Source: JAXLWB01 sp046328715 (GTDB lineage: Bacteria > Chloroflexota > Anaerolineae > Caldilineales > Caldilineaceae). Taken from it: a DNA stretch of 64,000 nucleotides. Position numbers and translations under genes: made by a program. Within the stretch, counting starts at the first letter, position 1. Each line of letters starts with the position of its first letter. The notes beneath the pieces were generated by a model. That model searched no databases. It saw nothing but the letters and a program-made list of their open reading frames with translations, and was not told the DNA's origin. Location: contig JAXLWB010000005.1 in assembly GCA_046328715.1 (NCBI GenBank), positions 124,001 through 188,000 of the forward strand, in the 5' to 3' direction. Positions 1 to 8,453 of the stretch are shown in pieces.

Positions 1-272
1 CCAGTACACGGTTTACGTGTATCCAAATGGGCTAAGCCTGCACAGTTTGCTTCACATTATTCTGAAGAAATCTTTGTGTGCGTACTTGTCCTCACTCAGG
101 CGATTTCCGTTCGCAATATTGTTGGTAATGATTGATTTGAGTAGTAGTTACTAATTCCTGGGATGGATATGGTTATGATATTTTCTAGAAATATGTCCCT
201 AATCATAGCGGGTGTAAGCTACTTTGATCATGACAAATTGCTGTTAAACTTCCGCGAAACCGTAATCTACAG

Positions 273-1961
273 TTAATATCCAACAGCACAACCATCCTTG
301 CGTGGATCGCTGCCAGCGACTAAGACGCCGGTGGTTGGGTTGCGCCAAATGATCTGTCCACCACCAAATCCAACCCGTGCCAGCCCATTCACCGGCACAA
401 GATGATGTCCTCGACGACCCAACTCCGCCAAAGTCGCTTGCTCCCAGTGATCTTCGACCAGGATGACGCCACCTTCATCCACAGCGCCGAGACCCATCTC
501 CGGGTCGCTGATCTGCCAGCGTGGGGCATCGAGTGCCGATTGCGGCGACATCCCAAGATCGACCATATTGACCAACATCTGGAAGTGCCCTTGTGGCTGC
601 ATGTAGCCACCCATGACGCCAAAAGAGGCATGCAACTCGCCGGCAAATTCACCCTTTTCGTATATGGTCATGGCGGGGATAATAGTCTGATAGGGGCGCT
701 TGTTGGGAGCTAATGCATTGGGATGGGAAGCATCAAGTGAGAAGAGATGCGCCCGATTTTGCAGGCTGACACCCGTTCCTGGTACCACCAAACCGCTGCC
801 TGTGCCCATATACAAACTGTTGATAAAGCTGCACGCGTTGCCCTCCTTGTCCGCAGTGGAGAGGTAGACAGTATCCGACTTGGCCATTGGATCGCCCCAG
901 GGCACTTTGTGCGCAGCCTGTGTAAGGCTGATCTCTCGTCGGCGTTTGGCAGCATAGGCTTGGCTGGTTAGCGCTTCCAGGGGAATATTGAAGATGCGAG
1001 GATCGCACACCCAACGCTGTGCATCGGCAAAGCCAAGGCGCATACATTCGATCATGACATGAGTACGATCCGTCTCATTCATGGCTGCCAGATCGAACCC
1101 TGCTGCTAGGTTTGCGGCAATGATGGCTGCCAAACCTTGACCATTGGGTGGACACTCGTAGAGCCGCACACCCCGGTACTCGGTGCTGATAGCCTCATCC
1201 CAGGTACTGGTGTGTGCCGCCATATCCTGCTCGGTAATCCAACCGCCATAGCGTTGGACATGTTGGCTGATCTTTTTAGCAAACTCACCTCGGTAAATAT
1301 AGGCTTTCCCTTCGGCGGCGATGCCGCGCATGGTTTGTCCTAAGGTGGGAATGCGCATGATTTCGCCCATGCGCGGTGCGCGCCCTTCGATCAGCAGTTC
1401 GTGGCCACTCGGCTGTTGTGGACCGTTGTCTAGATCGCCACTTTGCCAGTCTGGGTCGCGGCGTAGCTTCTTCTCTTGCGTCTTCCAGCCATTAGCGATG
1501 ATCTCGCTGACGGGATAGCCTTCTTCGGCAGTGCGGATGGCTGGCTGGAGTACATCGGCCAGTTTCATGCGTCCATGTCGTTCTAGAAGATCGCTCCAAC
1601 CTGCCACTGTACCAGGAATGCTCACCGAATGCCCAGTGAAAGTTGGCATTTTCTGGTATCCGAGGCGCTGTATTTCTTGGATCGAGGCTCCGGCGGCGGC
1701 CCGACCGGAACCATTGAGCGCTGTAACTCGTTTGCTTTTGGCATCCCAGTAGAGGGCAAAACAGTCACCCCCGATGCCAGTGCTGGTCGGCTCTACGACG
1801 TTGAGCATAGCGGCGGTGGCGATAGCGGCATCTGCGGCATTGCCCCCCGCTTGGAGAATGTTCAGACCGGCCTGGGCTGCCAACGGTTGGCTGGTCGCGA
1901 CCATGCCGTTGCGACTCAGTACATTACTACGACGCGAGTGAAAAGTGTGGTCAATTTTCAT
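273..1961 (-). CDS. ggt: Gamma-glutamyltransferase family protein
   Basis: This is a 562-residue Ntn-hydrolase of the gamma-glutamyltranspeptidase family, which transfers or hydrolyses the gamma-glutamyl group of glutathione and related compounds. The N-terminal half has the GGNAADAAIA block (about residues 39-48) and the STGIGGD block (60-66). The proenzyme is normally cut before a nucleophilic Thr; here that is Thr364 in SDTVYLS. The glycine-rich MGTGSG segment (385-390) follows. I see no clear export signal, which resembles cytosolic YwrD-like members more than periplasmic Ggt. Length is typical for the family. It stands alone on its strand, so the physiological substrate is not defined by context. 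Confidence 0.93.
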   Translation of the reverse strand: MKIDHTFHSRRSNVLSRNGMVATSQPLAAQAGLNILQAGGNAADAAIATAAMLNVVEPTSTGIGGDCFALYWDAKSKRVTALNGSGRAAAGASIQEIQRLGYQKMPTFTGHSVSIPGTVAGWSDLLERHGRMKLADVLQPAIRTAEEGYPVSEIIANGWKTQEKKLRRDPDWQSGDLDNGPQQPSGHELLIEGRAPRMGEIMRIPTLGQTMRGIAAEGKAYIYRGEFAKKISQHVQRYGGWITEQDMAAHTSTWDEAISTEYRGVRLYECPPNGQGLAAIIAANLAAGFDLAAMNETDRTHVMIECMRLGFADAQRWVCDPRIFNIPLEALTSQAYAAKRRREISLTQAAHKVPWGDPMAKSDTVYLSTADKEGNACSFINSLYMGTGSGLVVPGTGVSLQNRAHLFSLDASHPNALAPNKRPYQTIIPAMTIYEKGEFAGELHASFGVMGGYMQPQGHFQMLVNMVDLGMSPQSALDAPRWQISDPEMGLGAVDEGGVILVEDHWEQATLAELGRRGHHLVPVNGLARVGFGGGQIIWRNPTTGVLVAGSDPRKDGCAVGY

Positions 1962-2206
1962 GATTGTTCAATCTTGCTTGGTGGAACGATTCAGTCTGTC
2001 GACAATGGGGTGCCAAGAATCGTCCGATGCGCGTTTGATTAGAAATCCACTTGGATTAATTTGCGATATAACAATACTAGAAAATAAGACTATAGAAAAT
2101 AGGTTTCTTTTGCAGATACCTTACAATTTTCAGGATTTTATTCACTGCCTCCGATTTTTGTCCTGGTTTGGCACAAAATTAGCCGATAGGGTAGACTACA
2201 GAATGT

Positions 2207-3040
2207 ATGGCTTCATTAATCGCACTCATTGGGCAATTTGCTCCCTATATCTATGCTGTTTGTGGTCTGGTCGCTCTTTTTCAAATGTATCGAGCATGGC
2301 AAGTACGTCAGGAGCGCCGGCAAGCTGTTTTTTCTTATGAACGAGAAAAGGCGATTCGCGAGTTGTACAGCATCTTTTTTACAGCGATCATTTTGTTGTT
2401 TGTCATGGCAGGCACCTATTTTACAAGCACGACATTAAAGAATGCCGTTGCTTCTTCGCTTGAAGAGGGGGGTACAACATCGGAGTTTGCATTTTTCTTG
2501 ACACCTACCAGCACCCCACTGCCTAGCACGCCAACAAATACACCGGAAGCGACGGCAACCGACATTATCTTTACCCTGCCAGGAATCGACACCCCAGTTG
2601 CAACCGATTCAAACGTCCCTACTGCTACGCCAGCCGCATCAGGGGCTAAAGAGGCAACTCCAACGCCCGATTCCGCACCCCCTACCGCAACCTCTGCACC
2701 TGCTCCGGTTGTCGTCGCTCCCTCGGCAAGTTGTGGAGATCAGCGAGCGATGATCTCCACACCGGGAAATGGCCAGGCCGTTTCGGGGTTGGTAAGTGTG
2801 ATTGGCACGGCTTCAAATGATCAGTTTCAGTTTTACAAGCTTGAAATTGCTCCTGGTAGTGATGTCGACGATGGCTATACCTACTTGGGCGGTGGTCAGG
2901 ATCAGGTATTAAACGGTGTGCTATGGAGTTTCGATGCTCGCACCTATGCGGCTGGTGCCTGGACAATTCGACTGACCGTCGTCGATCATACTGGCAACTG
3001 GATTGAACCGCGCTGTAAAGTTACAATCAATGTAAACTGA
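2207..3040 (+). CDS. Membrane-anchored protein with Thr/Pro linker and C-terminal Ig-like domain
   Basis: This 277-residue protein has two hydrophobic segments near the N terminus (about residues 5-23 and 57-78). A Thr/Pro/Ala-rich linker (about 105-175) looks like an extracellular spacer. A C-terminal beta-sandwich of about 95 residues begins with an ISTPGNGQAVSG motif. As I recall, such Ig-like domains occur at the ends of envelope and penicillin-binding proteins in Chloroflexota. It is the first of three same-strand envelope genes, 64 bp before the next. I infer a cell-surface role; no enzymatic motif is visible. Confidence 0.72.
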   Translation: MASLIALIGQFAPYIYAVCGLVALFQMYRAWQVRQERRQAVFSYEREKAIRELYSIFFTAIILLFVMAGTYFTSTTLKNAVASSLEEGGTTSEFAFFLTPTSTPLPSTPTNTPEATATDIIFTLPGIDTPVATDSNVPTATPAASGAKEATPTPDSAPPTATSAPAPVVVAPSASCGDQRAMISTPGNGQAVSGLVSVIGTASNDQFQFYKLEIAPGSDVDDGYTYLGGGQDQVLNGVLWSFDARTYAAGAWTIRLTVVDHTGNWIEPRCKVTINVN

Positions 3041-3104
3041 ACTCATTCTTCGCATCTTCACAACCTGTGTATCATATCATCCAAAAATCACAGTTTGTGT
3101 CAAT

Positions 3105-6100
3105 GTGCGATATAACTACGACATCATGACGACACCGCCAGGTTCTCGCCTTAACTTCATCATCACAATGGCACTGCTGTTGTTGCTTCTGGCAACTGTA
3201 GGCTATCTCATTGGATTGACACGGGGGCGGGGCAATCTAAAAGCGGCTGTGGCGACAGCCCAGGCTGCTCAACTCTTGGCTGTTCTCGTAGATACCCCAA
3301 CGCCAGAACATAGCCCGACAGCAACTGAGACGCCAAGCGTCACTCCCACACCACTGCCCAGTGACACACCGACTGCCACCACGACGCCCTCGCCCACGCC
3401 AGCATCTCCCGAACAGTGGCTACAGCAATATCAAGATCTGGTTCTAGAGGGGCTAAACAGCATTTCTGATCTGGAGTTTACTGCCGACCGGGCGCAGGCG
3501 ATTTTGCAGCGCTCCGCTCAGGAACAACAACTTGCCTTTGCGCCTGTAAGTTACCAACTACTCTCTGAAACGCCCTGGACGGTCTTAGCGGTTCCACGCA
3601 ACCCACAAGGGCAATCACTTCCGACGCTATTTTGGCAAGATGCAAATGCGCAATACCGTTTCCGCTCACAAAGTTTGTTAACTTTACTAGACATCTCAAG
3701 CAACTATAACACGTTGCTTACGGGAGTGCAATTCGGCGTGGCTCGCCGCGATGATCTAGGCGCTCTACATCTGCTTCTCATTGAACGTCCAGGCGTGCAG
3801 CCGCTGCTGACCGCCTATGTGTTGGCACAACCCGCACCTGGAGCGGACTTTGTGGTCGATTGGCGCAGCAGCGATGATGCGCAGTGGGGTATGTTGGCCG
3901 ATTCGGCAAAAATTGAATTGTCCGAGGTGGAGGGCAGCCTTTTGCCCGATATTGTGATCGACGCCGCCGTGCCAATGGAAAGCAAATTGCGCAAATTGAT
4001 CAATGCCCCGACTGCGTTCGTCGAACAGCCACCCTTTGCGATGCAATGGATCAATAGTCGCTGGAGCTATGCACAGGCGACTACCTCGGCTCCATCGGGT
4101 CAGCACGAAGCACAGGGTTATCATCTCAACGGTGCGGCGTTACGTTCCACTCCGTTGACGACGCTTGGGCAGATCATTCAATTAGCACGTCAGCAGGATC
4201 TAAACCAAGCGCTGGATTACGCAACACGGTTGGACATCGTGCAGCAGGCCTTTGGCTTTGGGATTGGTAATCCTGCTGTATGGTTGGGGTCTTACTTGGA
4301 CGACAATTCGCAGCCGATTGCAGGCAATGAGGTGACGCCGCTGTTACGCTTTGTGGACAATGCCAATCGCCAGCGCACCTATGATGCCTACTTCGAACTG
4401 GACACAGATGGCTTTTATCGTCTAGCAGCGATCACCCAGTCCGATCCCTACGAACCGGCACAGGTGACGCCGGCTGGCGCTCCACCCACCTTTACCCCCA
4501 CGCCGGGACCTACCACGGCCCAAACCGAGTTGCCCATCAGCAATGCAACCGCTTCCGTATTAGGGCTGCCAACTGCAACCGATACGCCCGAGGGCGGTGT
4601 TGTGGGAGCCAAGCTACCGACCAACCCGACGGTTACAGCCACATCTGCACAGATATCTACCCCAACTGTTTCCCCGACGCCTACCCAGTCGCCGACAATT
4701 ACCGAGACACCGACTGAGACGCCAACCTTTACCGTTACGGCTACAGCAACAGCGACGGACAGCCCCACTCCAACCGATACAGAGACACCGCCGCTGCCCA
4801 TCCCGACCATTCCCGGCGATCAACCTGCCCCAGCGACAGGCATTCTCAGCCTGTCGGCGACGGCGAACCTGCGCGGTGGACCTGGGGTTGGCTTTGTCAG
4901 CTTGGCACCGGTCGAAGATCAGACGACGGTGGGTGTCTTTGGTGTCACAGAATCAGGAAGCTGGTATCTGATTCGGATTGAGCAAGCGGGCAATGGCTAT
5001 AATGGTTTGGTGGGCTGGATCTTCAGCGACTTGCTTTTTATCACCAATAGCAATGCGCCGCTCACGGTATATCGCGATGATGGAACCTCGTTGACCCCAA
5101 CGCCTCCAACGAACACTCCCGCCCCAGGCACACCGACACCCGTTCCTTCGCCCACCTGGTCGCCCACGCCTACGCCGCTACAAACGCCTGTGCTTAGCGA
5201 GCCAGAGAGCGTGGTTGCCAGCGGCAGCAATGTCCCTGCACCGGACGGTGATGAACAAGTTTTCGTTGTAGGCGGAGAAAACCTGCCAGCCGATCCCTTG
5301 CAACCCCTCTCCGTCACCGATGCCAGTGGTGCCACCGTTTCATTGCGTGTGGATAGCGCCGAAGTTCAAGCCTGGAGTGGGCTCTGGGGAGCACCAGGCA
5401 GTTGGCAGGGCGCCAATGCCGAATTGCTTTGGCCTGGGACGACGCTCTACAGTCGCATTTTGCAGAACGGTGACTCTACCACACGGCTGGCCTCACGCGT
5501 GCGCCTGGTTGGCATTCCCAATCTGCCGCGTGCTGAATTGATCAACTTTGGCAGCTTGGCCTCCAGTTATACGTTAGGCAACGCAGCACTTTTGCTCGGC
5601 GTCCAAGGTACGGCTGGCTTTTCGCTACTCGATCTACAGGGCAATCTGAGTTCTCTTTCGGAAGATACTTTTAGCCTGGATTGGCTGGATGGGGAGCCGC
5701 TGGCAGGTCTGGTTGGATTTGCGCCTCAGTCGTTAGCCGGAAAAAATAGCTTCTTGTGGCTGCGCTCGGACGGCAGTGCGCTGCACATCTTTGCGCAACC
5801 CTTTAGCCTGATTCAAGGCGTTGCTGGCGATCCCTATGGTGGGGTTTGGTGGATTGAAACGCCTCAGATTGGGCTGGATTTCTGGCAATTGTGGCAATAT
5901 GACCCTGCCAGTAAGCGCATTGTGTTACGCCTTAAGGGGTCTAGCACCTTTTTGCCTGCGGATAATAGTACATCACGCCAGATCATAGCACCCGTGTTGG
6001 TCGCGCTCAAACCTGTCCAACTCGGTGACTATTCGCAGGTAACCCTATATCTGGATAGCTTTGACACCATCAGCCAACAGACTCACACCGGCTTTTTTAA

Positions 6101-6725
6101 GGTTGACTTACGCATCACAGCGACAAACTTGGCCGAAGTGCCTACGCCGCCGCAACGATTGCTGGCTGCAGGCAGCTATCGCAACACGCCCAGACTCAAC
6201 CCCAGTGGTACACAACTGAGCTACCTTGCCTTCGAGAATTCGCAGCCGAGTTTGACTTCTGGGGTGAGTAAACCGCCAAATCAGGTGAACTTATTCGCTT
6301 TGGCGGGAGATTCGGCAGGAAAGAGCCGCACCGTCTTCACCAACGAGACCCGCTTTGACTTTCTTGGCCCCAATCTGGAATGGATCGACGACACACAACT
6401 GTTGGTTGTACGCAGCCGCTTCGCCGCAGGCGGCTCGACATCGGTGGATCGGATGGCAGTCTCAAAGATTCAATTAGGTAGTGAGGGACAAAGTGCAAAT
6501 GACGTGACGACCAATGGCTTTGTCGTGACCGGTGGCAATCGCCTGTTGGATGTAGTTGCCTGTCGTGAGGATCGCACGATCTTGGCCTTGGTGGCCGAGG
6601 CAGACGGTAGCCGCCAGTTGTTGCACTGGGATGGAACTACGGACCCTACTTCGGTGGTTACCCTTGCCGAGCCAGTTGACGATCTCTTCGCCTGTTGGAA
6701 AGCGCCTGCTGCAGATTTGCAATGA
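3105..6725 (+). CDS. Large cell-envelope protein with SH3b domain and Thr/Pro linkers
   Basis: This is a protein of about 1,200 residues; an in-frame ATG at 3126 is an equally likely start. After one transmembrane helix (about 20-38) comes a TPTPTP-type linker and a first extracellular domain (110-455). A second Thr/Pro linker (455-575) precedes a bacterial SH3 domain (about 590-655, with NLRGGPG and VGWIFSD). A third Thr/Pro linker leads to a C-terminal region (about 700-1206) of repeated WL/DG strands resembling a beta-propeller. SH3b domains usually bind peptidoglycan or cell-wall peptides. Its stop codon overlaps the next gene's start (ATGA at 6722-6725), so the two are translationally coupled. 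The exact function is unknown. Confidence 0.82.
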   Translation: MRYNYDIMTTPPGSRLNFIITMALLLLLLATVGYLIGLTRGRGNLKAAVATAQAAQLLAVLVDTPTPEHSPTATETPSVTPTPLPSDTPTATTTPSPTPASPEQWLQQYQDLVLEGLNSISDLEFTADRAQAILQRSAQEQQLAFAPVSYQLLSETPWTVLAVPRNPQGQSLPTLFWQDANAQYRFRSQSLLTLLDISSNYNTLLTGVQFGVARRDDLGALHLLLIERPGVQPLLTAYVLAQPAPGADFVVDWRSSDDAQWGMLADSAKIELSEVEGSLLPDIVIDAAVPMESKLRKLINAPTAFVEQPPFAMQWINSRWSYAQATTSAPSGQHEAQGYHLNGAALRSTPLTTLGQIIQLARQQDLNQALDYATRLDIVQQAFGFGIGNPAVWLGSYLDDNSQPIAGNEVTPLLRFVDNANRQRTYDAYFELDTDGFYRLAAITQSDPYEPAQVTPAGAPPTFTPTPGPTTAQTELPISNATASVLGLPTATDTPEGGVVGAKLPTNPTVTATSAQISTPTVSPTPTQSPTITETPTETPTFTVTATATATDSPTPTDTETPPLPIPTIPGDQPAPATGILSLSATANLRGGPGVGFVSLAPVEDQTTVGVFGVTESGSWYLIRIEQAGNGYNGLVGWIFSDLLFITNSNAPLTVYRDDGTSLTPTPPTNTPAPGTPTPVPSPTWSPTPTPLQTPVLSEPESVVASGSNVPAPDGDEQVFVVGGENLPADPLQPLSVTDASGATVSLRVDSAEVQAWSGLWGAPGSWQGANAELLWPGTTLYSRILQNGDSTTRLASRVRLVGIPNLPRAELINFGSLASSYTLGNAALLLGVQGTAGFSLLDLQGNLSSLSEDTFSLDWLDGEPLAGLVGFAPQSLAGKNSFLWLRSDGSALHIFAQPFSLIQGVAGDPYGGVWWIETPQIGLDFWQLWQYDPASKRIVLRLKGSSTFLPADNSTSRQIIAPVLVALKPVQLGDYSQVTLYLDSFDTISQQTHTGFFKVDLRITATNLAEVPTPPQRLLAAGSYRNTPRLNPSGTQLSYLAFENSQPSLTSGVSKPPNQVNLFALAGDSAGKSRTVFTNETRFDFLGPNLEWIDDTQLLVVRSRFAAGGSTSVDRMAVSKIQLGSEGQSANDVTTNGFVVTGGNRLLDVVACREDRTILALVAEADGSRQLLHWDGTTDPTSVVTLAEPVDDLFACWKAPAADLQ

Positions 6726-7498
6726 TTCGCTTTCCTGCGTTACCTCCTGGCTGGATACTCTTTGCTGACGCACGTGATGGCGTTTTAGCGCTTGTCGGCG
6801 CACTACTCATTCTCCTTTTGCTCATCTGGTGGAGCCAGCGAACCAACAAATGGCCCCGCATTGGTTTGGCAACCTTGTTGGCTGCGATGATCTTGTGTAC
6901 AGCAAGCTTCTACCTCTTCGTGACACCTGCCTATCAGGCTGGTTGTCCGCAAGGCTGTACTGGTTACCGAGGCTATCCGCTGCCGATCGCCGTAGTCACG
7001 CTGGACAATCATAGCGTGATTGCACCGGTTGATTTTCTGCTGAATTTACTTGTACTCTGGTTACTTTGGCTGGCGGCCAGTGTTGTCTGGTATTTGGCGG
7101 CGATTGCATTGCGTTGGGAACGGCGCTCGTTGCGCTGGCGGTTGCGTTTTGTTTTTATCCTAGCAATTTTGCCTTGGGCAGTCTTGCCCAAGGCGCTCAA
7201 TCCTCCCCAACCCGAGATGGTAGGCGAAGACTTGCGCATTGCGATCAACGGTCGCCGTGCCGCTGAATTTACATATGGAGTGACTGGTATGTGGGTGTTG
7301 CGCCTGGCACTCGAAGATGTCAAACGCATCTCGCCGCAAGCGATCGCCGAAGATTCCAACCCCGAAGTGAACCAGGTCTGCTTGCGTGGTTACACCTGGT
7401 TTTTCATCCCCTGGCGCCGTTACCGAGTTGATCTTGATCCGACGGGAATTGCTCCGGTAGGGATGGAGGAAATGAGTTTGGATGAGAAGTGTTGGTAG
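6722..7498 (+). CDS. Four-helix integral membrane protein of unknown function
   Basis: The start at 6722 is chosen because its ATG overlaps the preceding TGA in an ATGA junction; a longer reading from 6695 would lie inside the upstream gene. The 258-residue product has four hydrophobic helices in its first two thirds: DGVLALVGALLILLLLIWW, a helix beginning ATLLAAMILCTASFY, a pair around LLNLLVLWLLWLAAS, and FVFILAILPWAVLP. The last 80 residues form a soluble tail that may face either side. It probably works with the SH3b protein it is coupled to. I do not recognise a family. Confidence 0.75.
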   Translation: MIRFPALPPGWILFADARDGVLALVGALLILLLLIWWSQRTNKWPRIGLATLLAAMILCTASFYLFVTPAYQAGCPQGCTGYRGYPLPIAVVTLDNHSVIAPVDFLLNLLVLWLLWLAASVVWYLAAIALRWERRSLRWRLRFVFILAILPWAVLPKALNPPQPEMVGEDLRIAINGRRAAEFTYGVTGMWVLRLALEDVKRISPQAIAEDSNPEVNQVCLRGYTWFFIPWRRYRVDLDPTGIAPVGMEEMSLDEKCW

Positions 7499-7505
7499 GC
7501 ACTAG

Positions 7506-7982
7506 CTATTTTTCATGCAACTTATCATCCAACTTAATCTCAACGGCTCGCGAATCGAACAAGCTATCTCGTGGCAAACCTACCAGTTCGTTTACTGGGA
7601 CTCGTGTTTCACTAATTGGATTGTTGTTCCACTTGTCGCTATCTGGATATTCAACCAACCAGCCCCACTCCTTTTCAATAATATCTACCCTTCCAAAGCG
7701 AGGAACTGGCCACTCCTCTCTAATAAAAGCAAAGCCAACAGATATTAGAGGCCAATGACCACTGGTTAACCCAGGATTACCGAAGCGCGTAACGAGGATA
7801 GCATTTTCTGCATTCAAATGATCTATGTCTTTCTCTGTCGGGATTGAGTCGAAACGATCACCAAAGAAGTAACCCAAACATATCACAGACCGAGAATGCC
7901 CTCGGGCAACAATCCCGACAGCGTAGCCTCCTTTATCTAGAGGAACAGCAAACCATTGCCCTTCTTTAAATCTGACTTTCAT
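7506..7982 (-). CDS. Imm26-like immunity protein (orphan)
   Basis: This 158-residue soluble protein begins with a basic segment leading into GQWFAVPLDKGGYAVGIVA. That resembles the opening of the Imm26 polymorphic-toxin immunity family as I remember it: a FAIPL..GGYA..V start, a central V..SG.W core and a C-terminal GL.R..V.D segment. Here the matching parts are LTSGHWPLIS and VGLPRDSLFDSRAVE. Such proteins neutralise a matching toxin in the cytoplasm, but no toxin gene lies beside it. It converges on the preceding plus-strand gene with only 7 bp between stops. Family assignment is from memory of the motif pattern. Confidence 0.6.
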   Translation of the reverse strand: MKVRFKEGQWFAVPLDKGGYAVGIVARGHSRSVICLGYFFGDRFDSIPTEKDIDHLNAENAILVTRFGNPGLTSGHWPLISVGFAFIREEWPVPRFGRVDIIEKEWGWLVEYPDSDKWNNNPISETRVPVNELVGLPRDSLFDSRAVEIKLDDKLHEK

Positions 7983-7995
7983 TACTCTGTCGCTT

Positions 7996-8430
7996 TCACT
8001 GATTTGATCTGATATCGAACTTTACTTTTGCAAGAGTTTTTCTAGCATACCCTATTGATATCACATATGATCCTGGCTCTAGTGTATATTGAGGTGGAAT
8101 CTTTTTAATAAACACACCTGGATATTCGGAAAACTCTTCACTATAGATCACTTTGTCATCACGATATAAGTAAGTTGCTCCAGGTCGTCTTGTAGTACCT
8201 GAAACTTCCCCACAGTAATAAACTTGTCCTGGCGGCAATGAAACATTCGTTAAAGGCGTATACTTTGAGTCTTGGCGACAAATGCCCACCGTTACGATTT
8301 CTGAAGTATAGTTTTGGGCACAGCGACCTGATGCTAAGCATCCAAGATAGACTAGAAATGCAAAAAACGATAACGTAGAAGCGATGACTATGATCATCGC
8401 CACTGCGGGTGTGATTTTAGTTTGTGGCAT
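7996..8430 (-). CDS. Membrane-anchored extracytoplasmic protein, unknown
   Basis: The product is 144 residues. One N-terminal transmembrane segment (about 10-32, VAMIIVIASTLSFFAFLVYLG) is followed by an extracytoplasmic domain containing three cysteines (positions about 37, 50 and 72). It has a beta-rich pattern (LPPGQVYYCGEVSG, ATYLYRDDKVIY, LEPGSYVISIGYA). It lies 13 bp upstream of the Imm26-like gene on the same strand, so the two are probably co-transcribed. No family was recognised. Confidence 0.6.
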   Translation of the reverse strand: MPQTKITPAVAMIIVIASTLSFFAFLVYLGCLASGRCAQNYTSEIVTVGICRQDSKYTPLTNVSLPPGQVYYCGEVSGTTRRPGATYLYRDDKVIYSEEFSEYPGVFIKKIPPQYTLEPGSYVISIGYARKTLAKVKFDIRSNQ

Positions 8431-8453
8431 ATACTCTCTTCTTTGTTAATCCG

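Noticed and set aside
1..272. Possible gene or RNA at the left edge
   Set aside because: No coding frame with a start, no tRNA cloverleaf and no recognised repeat could be seen.
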